A stretch of DNA of 64,000 nt from Streptomyces sp. NBC_00568 (GTDB lineage: Bacteria; Actinomycetota; Actinomycetes; Streptomycetales; Streptomycetaceae): assembly GCF_026341855.1 (NCBI RefSeq), contig NZ_JAPENW010000001.1, positions 3,773,001 through 3,837,000 of the forward strand. Direction: 5' to 3'. The translations under genes and the position numbers were made by a program. Under the pieces are notes generated by a model, which saw only the letters and a program-made list of their open reading frames with translations, was not told where the DNA came from and did not search any database. Positions within the stretch are counted from its first letter, which is position 1. Each line of letters starts with the position of its first letter. Positions 1-8,780 of the stretch are shown here, in pieces.

Positions 1-282
1 GTCGACATCACTGCTGCTGTAGATCTGAGGTCCGGTCAGGACGGTACGCAGCAGGCCGGGGATCCAGTAAGGGGTCACGGTGTCGTTGGGGATCTCGTAG
101 AGCAGGTTCATGACGTGCTCGCCCTCTCCGGCCCGGATGGCGATCCGTACGGCGCCGGGCGCGGGCAGGACACCGAGCAGGCGGCAGTGTTCCGCGACCG
201 GGGCGTTCAGGTGGTACAGAAGCCGGCGGGTGACATCCGCCTGCTGCTCTCGGTCCTCCGGGTCTGTCACGGATGCATCCAT
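1..282 (-). CDS. hypothetical protein, N-terminal 94 residues only
   Basis: The reading frame opens at ATG 282 and runs off the left edge with no stop, so only the first 94 residues are visible. An in-frame GTG at 270 is an alternative start. The sequence begins MDASVTDPEDREQQ and has an acidic, polar N-terminus. It continues into a region predicted to be alpha/beta, with stretches such as VRIAIRAGEGEHVMNLLYEI. No catalytic motif, membrane segment or signal peptide is seen. I do not recognise the family. It is transcribed in the same direction as pmt but lies downstream of the pmt terminator, so it is probably a separate unit. Confidence 0.45.
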   Translation of the reverse strand, partial: MDASVTDPEDREQQADVTRRLLYHLNAPVAEHCRLLGVLPAPGAVRIAIRAGEGEHVMNLLYEIPNDTVTPYWIPGLLRTVLTGPQIYSSSDVD

Positions 283-402
283 GCGGGGCAGTTGTCGTTC
301 CGTTGGTTGCGGCGGAAAGCGTTGATGACGCCGATCTTCTGTCCCCTGCCGGCGTCGTACAACCGTCCTTCGCCTGTCGCGTGCCGCCGGCGGCCGAAAA
401 CG

Positions 403-439
403 ACCAAGAGGGCCCGGCGGGTTCCCGGGCCCTCTTGGT
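403..439 (-). terminator. intrinsic terminator of pmt
   Basis: Perfect 15-bp arms (403-417 and 425-439; left arm ACCAAGAGGGCCCGG) enclose a 7-base loop just beyond the pmt stop. Read on the minus strand the stem is followed by a short GTTTTC tract. The rest of 283-402 shows no supported gene. Confidence 0.85.
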
Positions 440-451
440 GTGTCCGTACAG

Positions 452-2191
452 CTAGACCCAGGTGTCCAGCCACATCCGGGATCTCCATTGGTCGATGGGG
501 ATCGCCTGGCCCGTGTAGATCGGCCAGAAGTAGATGAAGTTCCAGGCGATCAGGAGGACCAGGACGCCCGCTCCCGCGGCGCCGACGACCCGGCGGCGTT
601 CTCCGGAGCCGGGTGGGCCGAGGATCGCGCCGATCATCATCGTGACCGCGAGGCAGAGGAACGGCACGAAGACGACGGCGTAGAAGAAGAAGATCGTGCG
701 CTCCTGGTACATGAACCAGGGCAGATAGCCGGCCACGATGCCGCAGGCGATCGCGCCCGCCCGCCAGTCCCGGCGGAAGGCCCAGCGCCACAGCACGTAG
801 AGGATCGCGAAGCAGGCGGCCCACCACAGCAGGGGCGTGCCGAGCGCCAGCACCTCACGGGCGCACTTGTCACCCGCGTCGGCGGGGCAGCCGTCCTTGC
901 CGGGCAGCGGGGACTCGTAGAAGTACGAGACCGGGCGGCCGAGGACGAGCCAGCTCCACGGGTTGGACTGGTAGGTGTGCGGCGACGACAGCCCGACGTG
1001 GAACTTGTAGACCTCGTGCTCGTAGTGCCACAGGCTGCGCAGCCAGTCCGGGAGGAAGGCGAAGGTGCCGCCCTTGCCGTCCGTCACGGCCCAGTTGCGG
1101 AAGTAGCCGCCCTTGCCGTTGTCCGGCGACAGGATCCAGCCGGTCCAGGAGAGCAGGTACACGGACAGGGCGACCGGGACCGTCGCCAGGAACGTGATGC
1201 CCGTGTCGTGCTTGAGCGCCGCCAGGTAGGGGTGGCGGGCGCCCGCCACCCGGCGGGAGGCCGCGTCCCACAGGACCGCCATCACACAGAACGCGGCGAG
1301 GATGTACAGCCCGTTCCACTTGGTGCCGATGGCCAGGCCCAGCATCAGGCCCGCCGTCCAGCGCCAGGGCCGCCATCCCAGACGGGTGGTCTCGGCGGTG
1401 TCCGCGTCGGGGTGGGCCACGCCGTCCGCGTCGGTGGGCAGCGCCGCCGCCAGTCTGGCCCGTGCCTTGTCGCGGTCGACGACCAGCGCGCCGAAGGCCG
1501 CCAGCACGAAGAACATCAGCACACCGTCGAGCAGCGAGGTGCGGCTCATCACGAAGTGCAGACCGTCCACCGCCATCAGCGTGCCCGCGAGACAGCCGAG
1601 GAACGTCGAACGGAACAGCCGCCGCCCGATCCGGCACAGCAGCAGCACCGACAGCGTGCCGAGCAGCGCCGTCATGAACCGCCAGCCGAAGGGGTTGAAC
1701 CCGAACATCCATTCGCCGAGCCCGATGACGTACTTGCCGACCGGCGGGTGCACGACATAGGCGGCGTCGGTCGGGATCCGCACGTTGCCATTGCCCTGGA
1801 GGACCAGGTCGTTGGCGTCCTTCGCCCAGTTGACCTCGTACCCGCGGTGGATGAGTGCCCAGGCGTCCTTCGCGTAATACGTCTCGTCGAATATCACCGC
1901 CTTCGGGCTGCCCAGGTTCCAGAAGCGCATCAGCCCGGCGAGCAGGGTCACCAGGATCGGGCCGCCCCATCCCGACCAGCGGTTGAACCGGTCGGCGACC
2001 TCCCGGCGCAGCCCGAGGGCGCCCCAGATCCGGGGGCCGGGCTCGGCGTACGGCGGTACGAGCCGGTCGCGCACATCACTTCTGGGCGGCGCCGTGTAGC
2101 CGAATCGGCGCAGCCGCTGCTGCCACGACGGCCGCTGCTCATCGGCGGCCTGGCCCTGCCGGGTGTCCGTGGAGGACGCGGTACTGGTCAC
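452..2191 (-). CDS. pmt: dolichyl-phosphate-mannose (polyprenyl) protein O-mannosyltransferase, GT39
   Basis: A 579-residue polytopic membrane enzyme that transfers mannose from polyprenyl-phosphate-mannose to Ser/Thr of secreted proteins during Sec export. After a 40-residue charged tail the first membrane segment leads to the extracytoplasmic loop with the acidic pair in VIFDETYYAKDAW, the catalytic Asp-Glu of the PMT family. Roughly ten further hydrophobic spans follow, with W- and Y-rich C-terminal segments typical of GT39. Length matches actinobacterial Pmt. Start chosen at GTG 2191 (VTSTASSTDTRQG). The frame stays open to 2347, but that extension is Arg-rich, unconserved and would overlap rsmI. 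The gene diverges from rsmI with 95 bp between starts. The actinobacterial enzyme glycosylates phosphate-binding lipoproteins and serves as a phage receptor pathway in S. coelicolor (literature knowledge). Confidence 0.93.
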   Translation of the reverse strand: MTSTASSTDTRQGQAADEQRPSWQQRLRRFGYTAPPRSDVRDRLVPPYAEPGPRIWGALGLRREVADRFNRWSGWGGPILVTLLAGLMRFWNLGSPKAVIFDETYYAKDAWALIHRGYEVNWAKDANDLVLQGNGNVRIPTDAAYVVHPPVGKYVIGLGEWMFGFNPFGWRFMTALLGTLSVLLLCRIGRRLFRSTFLGCLAGTLMAVDGLHFVMSRTSLLDGVLMFFVLAAFGALVVDRDKARARLAAALPTDADGVAHPDADTAETTRLGWRPWRWTAGLMLGLAIGTKWNGLYILAAFCVMAVLWDAASRRVAGARHPYLAALKHDTGITFLATVPVALSVYLLSWTGWILSPDNGKGGYFRNWAVTDGKGGTFAFLPDWLRSLWHYEHEVYKFHVGLSSPHTYQSNPWSWLVLGRPVSYFYESPLPGKDGCPADAGDKCAREVLALGTPLLWWAACFAILYVLWRWAFRRDWRAGAIACGIVAGYLPWFMYQERTIFFFYAVVFVPFLCLAVTMMIGAILGPPGSGERRRVVGAAGAGVLVLLIAWNFIYFWPIYTGQAIPIDQWRSRMWLDTWV

Positions 2192-2286
2192 CGCGCCATC
2201 GTAGGGAACACGTCTGTGGGAGTCCCGTGCCCGGGCCCTTCCGGTCGGATGAGCTTGTCGGGCCGCGCCCCTGCGAGGATGGAACC

Positions 2287-3144
2287 GTGACAGGAATCCT
2301 TGTGTTGGCAGGCACCCCCATCGGCGACATCTCCGACGCTCCGCCACGGCTCGCCGCGGAACTGACCGGGGCCGATGTCATCGCCGCCGAGGACACCCGC
2401 AGGCTCCGCCGGCTCACCCAGGCCCTGGGTGTCCAGCCGACGGGGCGCGTCGTGTCGTACTTCGAGGGGAACGAGGCCGCCCGGACCCCGGAACTCGTCG
2501 AGGCGCTGGCCGGCGGGGCGCGGGTGCTGCTGGTCACCGACGCCGGGATGCCGTCCGTGTCGGACCCCGGTTACCGGCTGGTCGCCGCCGCGGTCGAGAA
2601 GGACATCAAGGTCACCGCCGTACCGGGCCCGTCCGCCGTGCTCACCGCGCTCGCGCTGTCCGGCCTGCCCGTCGACCGCTTCTGCTTCGAGGGCTTCCTG
2701 CCCCGGAAGGCGGGCGAGCGGCTGTCCCGGCTGCGGGAGGTCGCCGAGGAGCGCCGGACGCTGGTCTACTTCGAAGCGCCCCACCGGCTCGACGACACCC
2801 TCGCCGCCATGGCGGAGGTCCTCGGCACACAGCGCCGCGCCGCCGTCTGCCGCGAGCTGACCAAGACGTACGAGGAGATCAAGCGCGGCCCGCTGGGCGA
2901 GCTGGCCGCCTGGGCCGCCGAGGGGGTCCGCGGCGAGATCACCGTGGTCGTCGAGGGCGCCCCCGACAAGGGTGCCGAGGAACTGGACGCCGACGAGCTG
3001 GTGCGCAGGGTGCAGGTGCGCGAGGAGGCGGGGGAGCGGCGCAAGGAGGCGATCGCCGCCGTCGCCGCGGAGGCCGGAATTCCCAAGAGGGACGTCTTCG
3101 ATGCGGTCGTCGCGGCAAAGAACGCCGCACGAAGCGCCCCATAG
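2287..3144 (+). CDS. rsmI: 16S rRNA (cytidine(1402)-2'-O)-methyltransferase
   Basis: A 285-residue SAM-dependent methylase of the tetrapyrrole-methylase fold that 2'-O-methylates C1402 in the ribosomal decoding centre. Visible signatures are the N-terminal GTPIGDISDAPPRL, then IAAEDTRRLRRL, the SAM-binding loop LVTDAGMPSVSDPGYRLV, VPGPSAVLTALALSG, and FEGFLPRK. Start is GTG 2287 (VTGILVLAG); earlier in-frame codons encode a non-conserved stretch over the pmt promoter. The length is nearly identical to E. coli RsmI. It is followed by 228 bp of structured non-coding DNA, so it is probably monocistronic. Confidence 0.95.
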   Translation: MTGILVLAGTPIGDISDAPPRLAAELTGADVIAAEDTRRLRRLTQALGVQPTGRVVSYFEGNEAARTPELVEALAGGARVLLVTDAGMPSVSDPGYRLVAAAVEKDIKVTAVPGPSAVLTALALSGLPVDRFCFEGFLPRKAGERLSRLREVAEERRTLVYFEAPHRLDDTLAAMAEVLGTQRRAAVCRELTKTYEEIKRGPLGELAAWAAEGVRGEITVVVEGAPDKGAEELDADELVRRVQVREEAGERRKEAIAAVAAEAGIPKRDVFDAVVAAKNAARSAP

Positions 3145-3278
3145 AAGGGCAAAGGACTATCGTGAAAAGCAAAGCTCAGGCCGGGTAGGAGGAGCCTTCC
3201 GACAAGGAAAGGCCAAAACGCCTCCAACACTCGACAGGCCTGATGCTTTCGCGCCGGGAGAAGCGTCCACTGGAAGCA

Positions 3279-3345
3279 GGGACGCACCCGTCCCTCGCCT
3301 TCGGCGCATCGACGGAATTCAGGGGGAATTCCGTCGACGAAGGCG
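3279..3345 (+). promoter_or_regulatory. structured leader: two consecutive hairpins upstream of zinc-ribbon gene
   Basis: The 228-bp gap after rsmI contains AGGGACG/CGTCCCT arms (3279-3296). A longer hairpin follows: perfect 12-bp arms TCGACGGAATTC (3309-3320) and GAATTCCGTCGA (3326-3337) around AGGGG. That stem is extended past a 5-base bulge by CGCCTTCG (3296-3303)/CGAAGGCG (3338-3345). The structure ends 27 bp before the ATG of the next gene. There is no T-tract, so it reads better as a 5'-UTR element than as the rsmI terminator, though either is possible. Confidence 0.5.
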
Positions 3346-3372
3346 CTTGTCCAGCGGACAAGAGGAGCTGGC

Positions 3373-3846
3373 ATGAGTGAGACCACAGGACGGACCGGCG
3401 GTATCGCCGCCGGTCAGGTCACCGAACAGACCGGGCATCGCAGCGCGGCGACGGCCGTTGTCCACGAATCGTATTCCTTCGCCTGCATGCGCTGCGGGCA
3501 CGGCTGGGAACAGTCGTACGACATCGAGCACCACCGCGACGCGGGAGGTGGCGAGTTCGTGATGTACGTGGCGAACGGGCATGTCGTGCCGTCGCCGCTC
3601 AGCCGGCCCACCTGCCTGAACTGCGACAGCCACGTGGTGCGCATCATGCGCGCCGGCCAGGTGTCCTCCGTTCTCGACTCCATGCACTCCATGACGCACC
3701 GGCAACCTCGCCCGGCAGCGCCCCGGCGGCCCGGGAAGGGCCCCGAGGAGGCCGCACCGGCCGAGTCCTCCGCCACCCCCGAGGAGCCGCACCACTGGCA
3801 TCTGTCGGACCTTCTGCACCCGTTCCAGCACCGCAGGGCGGGCTGA
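3373..3846 (+). CDS. conserved zinc-ribbon hypothetical protein
   Basis: A 157-residue soluble protein with two Cys pairs, CMRCGHGW (about residues 37-44) and CLNCDSH (about residues 82-88), separated by 40 residues. They could form a treble-clef or zinc-ribbon site. Between them lies a basic/aromatic segment (YDIEHHRDAGG). The C-terminal 50 residues are Pro/Glu/His-rich and probably disordered, ending in LSDLLHPFQHRRAG. A Shine-Dalgarno AGAGGAG precedes ATG 3373. It sits alone between rsmI and tatD behind a hairpin leader. I recognise the pattern as a Streptomyces conserved hypothetical but know no function. Metal or nucleic-acid binding is inference from the Cys pairs. Confidence 0.8.
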   Translation: MSETTGRTGGIAAGQVTEQTGHRSAATAVVHESYSFACMRCGHGWEQSYDIEHHRDAGGGEFVMYVANGHVVPSPLSRPTCLNCDSHVVRIMRAGQVSSVLDSMHSMTHRQPRPAAPRRPGKGPEEAAPAESSATPEEPHHWHLSDLLHPFQHRRAG

Positions 3847-3890
3847 CCCGCGAGGTGAGGCCGGGCATGCCCCCTTCGTAGGATCGGGGC

Positions 3891-4781
3891 ATGCCTTCCT
3901 CCGCTTCCGCCGCCCCCGACAAGAACGCCGCACCCCCGCTCCCCGAGCCCCTGCGTGTTCCCGTCGCCGACTCGCACACCCACCTCGACATGCAGTCCGG
4001 CACGGTCGAGGAGGGCCTCGCCAAGGCCGCGTCCGTCGGCGTGACGACGGTCGTCCAGGTCGGCTGCGACGTGAACGGCTCCCGCTGGGCGGCCGAGACG
4101 GCGGCCGCGTACGACGCCGTCCACGCTACCGTCGCCCTGCACCCCAACGAAGCGCCCCGGATCGTGCACGGTGACCCCGAAGGCTGGTCCCGGCAGGGGG
4201 TCCGGCAGCCGGGTGGAGACGCCGCGCTGGACGAGGCACTCGCGGAGATCGACCGTCTCGCCGCCCTCCCTCAGGTCAAGGGGGTCGGCGAGACCGGCCT
4301 GGACTACTTCCGCACCGGCCCCGAGGGCAAGGAGGCGCAGGAGCGCTCCTTCCGCTCCCACATCGAGATCGCCAAGCGGCACGGCAAGGCCCTGGTCATC
4401 CACGACCGCGACGCCCACACCGACGTCCTGCGCGTCCTCAAGGAGGAGGGCGCCCCCGAGCGGACCGTCTTCCACTGCTACTCCGGCGACGCCGACATGG
4501 CCGAGATCTGCGCTCGCGCCGGCTACTTCATGTCCTTCGCCGGCAACATGACCTTCAAGAACGCCCAGCCCCTGCGCGACGCGCTGGCCGTGGCCCCGCT
4601 CGAACTCGTCCTCGTCGAGACCGACGCGCCCTTCCTGACCCCCGCGCCGTACCGCGGACGGCCCAACGCGCCGTATCTCATTCCGGTCACGGTGCGCGCC
4701 ATGGCCGCGGTGCGCGGCATCGACGAAGACACGCTGGCGACCTCGGTCTCCGCCAACACCGCGCGCGCCTTCGATTACTGA
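3891..4781 (+). CDS. tatD: TatD family metal-dependent hydrolase / DNase
   Basis: A 296-residue amidohydrolase-fold (TIM barrel) protein; TatD enzymes are Mg-dependent 3'-5' exonucleases linked to DNA repair. All metal-site motifs are present in order: DSHTHLDMQ near residue 27, ALHPNEAPR near 84, GVGETGLDYFRTG near 132, VIHDRDAH near 170, FHCYSGD near 195, and VETDAPFLTP near 243. The first 25 residues (MPSSASAAPDKN...) are low complexity. It lies 44 bp downstream of the zinc-ribbon gene and 148 bp before rpfB, conserved company in actinobacteria. Confidence 0.93.
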   Translation: MPSSASAAPDKNAAPPLPEPLRVPVADSHTHLDMQSGTVEEGLAKAASVGVTTVVQVGCDVNGSRWAAETAAAYDAVHATVALHPNEAPRIVHGDPEGWSRQGVRQPGGDAALDEALAEIDRLAALPQVKGVGETGLDYFRTGPEGKEAQERSFRSHIEIAKRHGKALVIHDRDAHTDVLRVLKEEGAPERTVFHCYSGDADMAEICARAGYFMSFAGNMTFKNAQPLRDALAVAPLELVLVETDAPFLTPAPYRGRPNAPYLIPVTVRAMAAVRGIDEDTLATSVSANTARAFDY

Positions 4782-4929
4782 CCCATAACGGTCCCCGGGG
4801 TTCTCCCTGGTCGAACGAGCGTCTTTCGCAGGGGAGTGTCGCGACACAGCGTAGTCGCGTTGCTTGGGAGAGTGACGACCGCTCCGCTAGGTTCTGGTCG
4901 CCCGATCCGGACCCCTGGAGCGTGTCGTC

Positions 4930-6708
4930 GTGAGCAGCTCGCGGTACGAGCAGTACGAGACGTATGGACCGACCGGTGGCTCAGAAGCCACCACGGTCGT
5001 CGTCGGTGTCACCGGCGTCGCCCCCGTGACCGGTGCGCCCGCCGCGCCGGACGCACCGACCGTGCCCCTCGTGCCCCTCGGGCTCGACGGGCTCGAGGGG
5101 GACGGCATGGTCCGTGTGTCTGGCGTGTCTGGCGTGTCTGGTGTGACCGGTGTGACGGCGGCTGCGTACGCGGAGCGCTCCGGCTACGCGGAGCGCTCCG
5201 GCCACCAGGAGTACTCCGGCCATGCGGACCACGCGCGGTACGAGCCGTACGGCCAGGGCTACCCGGACCCCTACCGCCCGGTGTACGAGGCGCGCACACC
5301 CGAGCCCGCCGTGCCCGACGGGCCTCCCGCGCCAGGAGTGCCCGGCGTACCCGGAGCCTTCGGTGCGCGCGGTGCGTTCGCTGTGCGCCGGGTGTCCGGC
5401 GCGCCCGACGCGCCGACCGAGCCCCGCCTCCCGCGTCAGTCGGCGGACACCGTGACCGTCGCGAACCCCGCGGGCGGAGGTGCCCTGCCGGGGGCGCGTG
5501 AGGCGTACGGGGACGCCGGGAGCCCTGACGGCACGGACAGGCCCGACGGCGTGCGCGCGACCGGCGGGCGGGCCGAGGCGCGCCGCGCGGCCCGCCGCAA
5601 GCGCGCCACCGAGCGCCCGGACGCCCTGCGCCGGCTGCTCCCGCAGGCTCTGGTCGTGGCTTTCCTGGCCGGCGGCACCTCCGCCTTCGTCGCCAACGAC
5701 AAGGCGATCGAGCTCAGCGTCGACGGCAGGCCGCGCACGCTGCACACCTTCGCGGACGACGTGACGGAACTGCTCGCCGACGAAGGCGTGAAGGTGGGGC
5801 CGCACGACGTCGTCGCGCCCGCCCCCGGCACGGCCCTCGCCAGCGGGGACGAGGTCGCGGTGCGCTACGGGCGCCCGGTGCACCTCACGCTCGACGGAGA
5901 CCGGCGCAGGGTGTGGACGACCGCGCACACCGTGGAGGGTGCGCTCAGACAGCTGGGGGTGCGCGCCGAGGGCGCCTATGTGTCCACCTCGCGCTCCCAG
6001 CGCATCGGACGCGAGGGCCTGGCGCTCCACGTGCGGACCGAGCGCACGGTCACGATCATGGCCGACGGCCGGGCGCGGACGATCCGCACCAACGCCGCGA
6101 GCGTCGGGGAGGCCATCGAGGAGGCCGGGATCACCCTGCACGGACAGGACACGACCTCCGTGGCGGCCGGGAGCTTCCCGCGGGACGGCCAGACGGTCAC
6201 CGTCCTGCGCGTCACCGGGACCAGAGAGGTCCGCGAGGAGCCGATCCCGTTCGAGGTGCGGAGGACGGACGACTCCTCGCTGTTCAAGGGCATCGAGGTC
6301 GTCGAGCGCCCAGGTCGCTTCGGAGCGCGGCGCGTCACGTTCACCCTGCGGACCGTCAACGGTGTCCGGCAGAGGCCGCTCCGCGTCCGGTCCGAGGTGG
6401 TGCGGGAGCCGCAGGTCCAGCTGGTCAGGGTCGGTACGAAGCCCCATCCCGTGGCCGTCGACGGCGCCGACCACCTGGACTGGTCCGGCCTCGCCGCGTG
6501 CGAGTCGGGCGGCCGCCCCGGCGCGGTGGACCCGTCCGGCACATACGGCGGCCTCTACCAGTTCGACACCCGCACCTGGCACGCCCTGGGCGGCAGCGGG
6601 CGCCCCCAGGACGCCCCGGCCGCGGAACAGACCCTCCTGGCGAAGAAGCTGTACGTGCGGCGCGGGGCGAGTCCCTGGCCGCACTGCGGGCCACGGCTGC
6701 ACGGCTGA
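4930..6708 (+). CDS. rpfB: resuscitation-promoting factor, RpfB type, with long Tyr/Gly-rich N-terminal tail
   Basis: A 592-residue cell-wall hydrolase. Residues 1-235 are an unusual low-complexity tail with GVSGVSGVSGVTGVT, AYAERSGYAERSG and Tyr-rich stretches. A membrane anchor follows near 237-258 (ALVVAFLAGGTSAFVAND), then tandem DUF348 repeats starting at LSVDGRPRTLHTF, a G5 domain (TREVREEPIPFEV onwards), and the C-terminal lysozyme-like Rpf domain. The Rpf catalytic Glu is at about residue 525 in ACESGGRPG. Rpf proteins cleave peptidoglycan glycan strands and promote spore or dormant-cell outgrowth. Start is GTG 4930 (VSSSRYEQYETYG). The tail is much longer than in mycobacterial RpfB and would be cytoplasmic. 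The placement upstream of rsmA-ispE is the classic actinobacterial order. Confidence 0.92.
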   Translation: MSSSRYEQYETYGPTGGSEATTVVVGVTGVAPVTGAPAAPDAPTVPLVPLGLDGLEGDGMVRVSGVSGVSGVTGVTAAAYAERSGYAERSGHQEYSGHADHARYEPYGQGYPDPYRPVYEARTPEPAVPDGPPAPGVPGVPGAFGARGAFAVRRVSGAPDAPTEPRLPRQSADTVTVANPAGGGALPGAREAYGDAGSPDGTDRPDGVRATGGRAEARRAARRKRATERPDALRRLLPQALVVAFLAGGTSAFVANDKAIELSVDGRPRTLHTFADDVTELLADEGVKVGPHDVVAPAPGTALASGDEVAVRYGRPVHLTLDGDRRRVWTTAHTVEGALRQLGVRAEGAYVSTSRSQRIGREGLALHVRTERTVTIMADGRARTIRTNAASVGEAIEEAGITLHGQDTTSVAAGSFPRDGQTVTVLRVTGTREVREEPIPFEVRRTDDSSLFKGIEVVERPGRFGARRVTFTLRTVNGVRQRPLRVRSEVVREPQVQLVRVGTKPHPVAVDGADHLDWSGLAACESGGRPGAVDPSGTYGGLYQFDTRTWHALGGSGRPQDAPAAEQTLLAKKLYVRRGASPWPHCGPRLHG

Positions 6709-6734
6709 CCCGAGTCCCCCCGTACCCTGGGCTC

Positions 6735-7706
6735 GTGACCAGCCCCACCCCCGACGCCCTCCTGGGCCCCGCCGACATCCGCGAACTCGCGGCAGCCCTC
6801 GGCGTACGGCCCACCAAGCAGCGCGGCCAGAACTTTGTGATCGACGCGAACACGGTGCGCCGCATCGTGCGGACCGCGGAGGTGCGGCCCGACGACGTGG
6901 TCGTGGAGGTGGGACCCGGCCTCGGCTCACTGACGCTGGGCCTGCTGGAGACGGCGGACCGGGTCGTCGCCGTCGAGATCGACGACGTCCTCGCGAGCGC
7001 GCTCCCCGCGACGGTGGCGGCGCGCATGCCGGACCGGGCCGAGCGGTTCGCGCTCGTGCACTCGGACGCGATGCACGTCCGGGAGCTGCCGGGCCCGCCC
7101 CCGACCGCGCTGGTCGCGAACCTCCCGTACAACGTCGCCGTGCCCGTCCTGCTGCACATGCTCGACACCTTCCCGACCATCGAGCGCACCCTCGTGATGG
7201 TCCAGGCGGAGGTCGCCGACCGGCTCGCCGCGGCGCCCGGTTCGAAGGTGTACGGCGTGCCGTCCGTGAAGGCGAACTGGTACGCCGAGGTGAAGCGGGC
7301 CGGCTCCATCGGACGCAATGTCTTCTGGCCGGCCCCCAACGTCGACAGCGGGCTCGTGTCGCTCACCCGGCGCGCCGAGCCGATCTCCACGACCGCGGCG
7401 AAGAGCGAGGTGTTCTCGGCGGTGGACGCGGCCTTCGCGCAGCGCCGCAAGACCCTGCGCGCCGCCCTCGCCGGATGGGCCGGTTCGGCCCCCGCCGCCG
7501 AGGCCGCGCTCGTCGCCGCCGGTGTCTCCCCGCAGGCACGTGGCGAGTCGCTGACGGTCGAGGAGTTCGCCCGGATCGCGGAGAACCGCGGCGAGGTGAA
7601 CGGCGGGGACACCAAGGGCGCCCGCCGGTACCGCGACGCGAACGCCGACGGCAGCGGCGCCGGGAAGGCCGAGAACGCCGAGAACGAGGAGTCGACCCAG
7701 CCGTGA
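6735..7706 (+). CDS. rsmA: 16S rRNA (adenine(1518)-N6/adenine(1519)-N6)-dimethyltransferase
   Basis: A 323-residue KsgA that dimethylates the two adenines of the helix-45 loop of 16S rRNA late in 30S assembly. Motifs: KQRGQNFVID at the substrate-entry N-terminus, motif I VEVGPGLGSLT, acidic VAVEID, and motif IV NLPYNVAVP, the adenine-methylase N-L-P-Y signature. Start is GTG 6735 (VTSPTPDALLG), 26 bp after rpfB. The C-terminal 35 residues (KGARRYRDANADGSG...) form a charged, low-complexity extension. The stop overlaps the ispE start by 4 bases (GTGA), implying translational coupling. Confidence 0.95.
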   Translation: MTSPTPDALLGPADIRELAAALGVRPTKQRGQNFVIDANTVRRIVRTAEVRPDDVVVEVGPGLGSLTLGLLETADRVVAVEIDDVLASALPATVAARMPDRAERFALVHSDAMHVRELPGPPPTALVANLPYNVAVPVLLHMLDTFPTIERTLVMVQAEVADRLAAAPGSKVYGVPSVKANWYAEVKRAGSIGRNVFWPAPNVDSGLVSLTRRAEPISTTAAKSEVFSAVDAAFAQRRKTLRAALAGWAGSAPAAEAALVAAGVSPQARGESLTVEEFARIAENRGEVNGGDTKGARRYRDANADGSGAGKAENAENEESTQP

Positions 7707-8596
7707 CGGTGACGGTACGCGTCCCTGCCAAGGTCAACGTCCAGCTCGCGGTCGGCGGCGCACGCCCCGACGGCTTCCACGACCTGGCCAACGTGTTTCT
7801 CGCGGTCGGCCTGTACGACGAGGTCACGGTCACCCCTGCCGACGAGCTGCGCGTCACCTGCGCGGGCCCGGACGCCGCCCAGGTGCCCCTCGACCGGACG
7901 AACCTCGCGGCCCGCGCGGCCCTCGAACTCGCCCGCCGGTACGGCATCGACCCCGCCGTCCACCTCCACATCGCCAAGGACATCCCCGTCGCCGGGGGCA
8001 TGGCGGGCGGCAGCGCGGACGGAGCGGGCGCGCTGCTCGCCTGCGACGCGCTGTGGGGCACGAACGCCTCGCGCGACGAACTCCTCGACATCTGCGCCGA
8101 ATTGGGCAGCGATGTGCCGTTCTCCCTGGTGGGCGGTGCGGCGCTCGGCACCGGGCGCGGTGAGCAGCTGCGCGCCCTGGAGGTCGGCGGGACCTTCCAC
8201 TGGGTCTTCGCGATGGCCGAGCGCGGGCTGTCGACCCCGGCGGTCTTCCGGGAGTTCGACCGGATGAACGAGGGCGTACGCGTCCCGGAGCCGGCCGCCT
8301 CGCAGGACCTGCTGGACGCGTTGGCGAAGGGGGACGCGGGGGCCCTCGCGCGCACTGTGTCCAACGACCTCCAGCCCGCGGCCCTCTCCCTCTTCCCGGC
8401 CCTCGCCGACACCCTCGCCGCGGGCCGCACGGCCGGCGCCCTCGCCGCGCTCGTCTCCGGCTCGGGCCCGACCACGGCGTTCCTCGCCGCGGACGCGGGA
8501 TCCGCGCGGACGATCGCCGAGGCCCTGCTCGCGTCGGGCACCTGCCGTTCCGCCCGCGTCACCGGGAGCCCGGCGCCCGGCGCGACGGTGCTCTGA
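7703..8596 (+). CDS. ispE: 4-diphosphocytidyl-2-C-methyl-D-erythritol kinase
   Basis: A 297-residue GHMP kinase of the MEP isoprenoid pathway that phosphorylates the 2-OH of CDP-methylerythritol. The N-terminus VRVPAKVNVQLAVGGARPDGFHDL carries the family Lys and the pattern for the CDP-ME site. The glycine-rich ATP loop is PVAGGMAGGSADGAGALL (about 96-113), and the third GHMP motif is SGSGPTTAFLA. Start is GTG 7703, overlapping the rsmA stop. It supplies precursors for the polyprenyl carriers used by enzymes such as Pmt. Confidence 0.95.
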   Translation: MTVTVRVPAKVNVQLAVGGARPDGFHDLANVFLAVGLYDEVTVTPADELRVTCAGPDAAQVPLDRTNLAARAALELARRYGIDPAVHLHIAKDIPVAGGMAGGSADGAGALLACDALWGTNASRDELLDICAELGSDVPFSLVGGAALGTGRGEQLRALEVGGTFHWVFAMAERGLSTPAVFREFDRMNEGVRVPEPAASQDLLDALAKGDAGALARTVSNDLQPAALSLFPALADTLAAGRTAGALAALVSGSGPTTAFLAADAGSARTIAEALLASGTCRSARVTGSPAPGATVL

Positions 8597-8780
8597 CGCA
8601 GGCCGGACGTCCGCCCTGGTCACCGGCCCCGGCTTCCCGGACGCCCGGCTCCGGCCTCCCTGGGGCACCACCCCGGCCCCCTGGGCGTGCGGCTGGGGCG
8701 GGGCGGGGTACGCCACGGCTCGGTGCCCCTGCGGCGCGGACTACCCTTGAGGGTCGATCGTCCCCCTTGTCAGGAGAGAA

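Noticed and set aside
440..2290. Long plus-strand open frame (616 codons) opposite pmt
   Set aside because: It is antisense to a clear GT39 enzyme, is Arg/Pro/Gln-rich without domains, and is expected from high-GC codon bias.
2192..2347. Longer Pmt N-terminus starting at 2347
   Set aside because: The extra 52 residues are Arg-rich and unconserved-looking and would overlap rsmI; GTG 2191 gives the usual Pmt length.
4782..4929. c-di-AMP (ydaO) riboswitch upstream of the rpf gene
   Set aside because: The gap is only 148 bp and lacks the large multi-helix conserved core; such riboswitches are known for other rpf genes.
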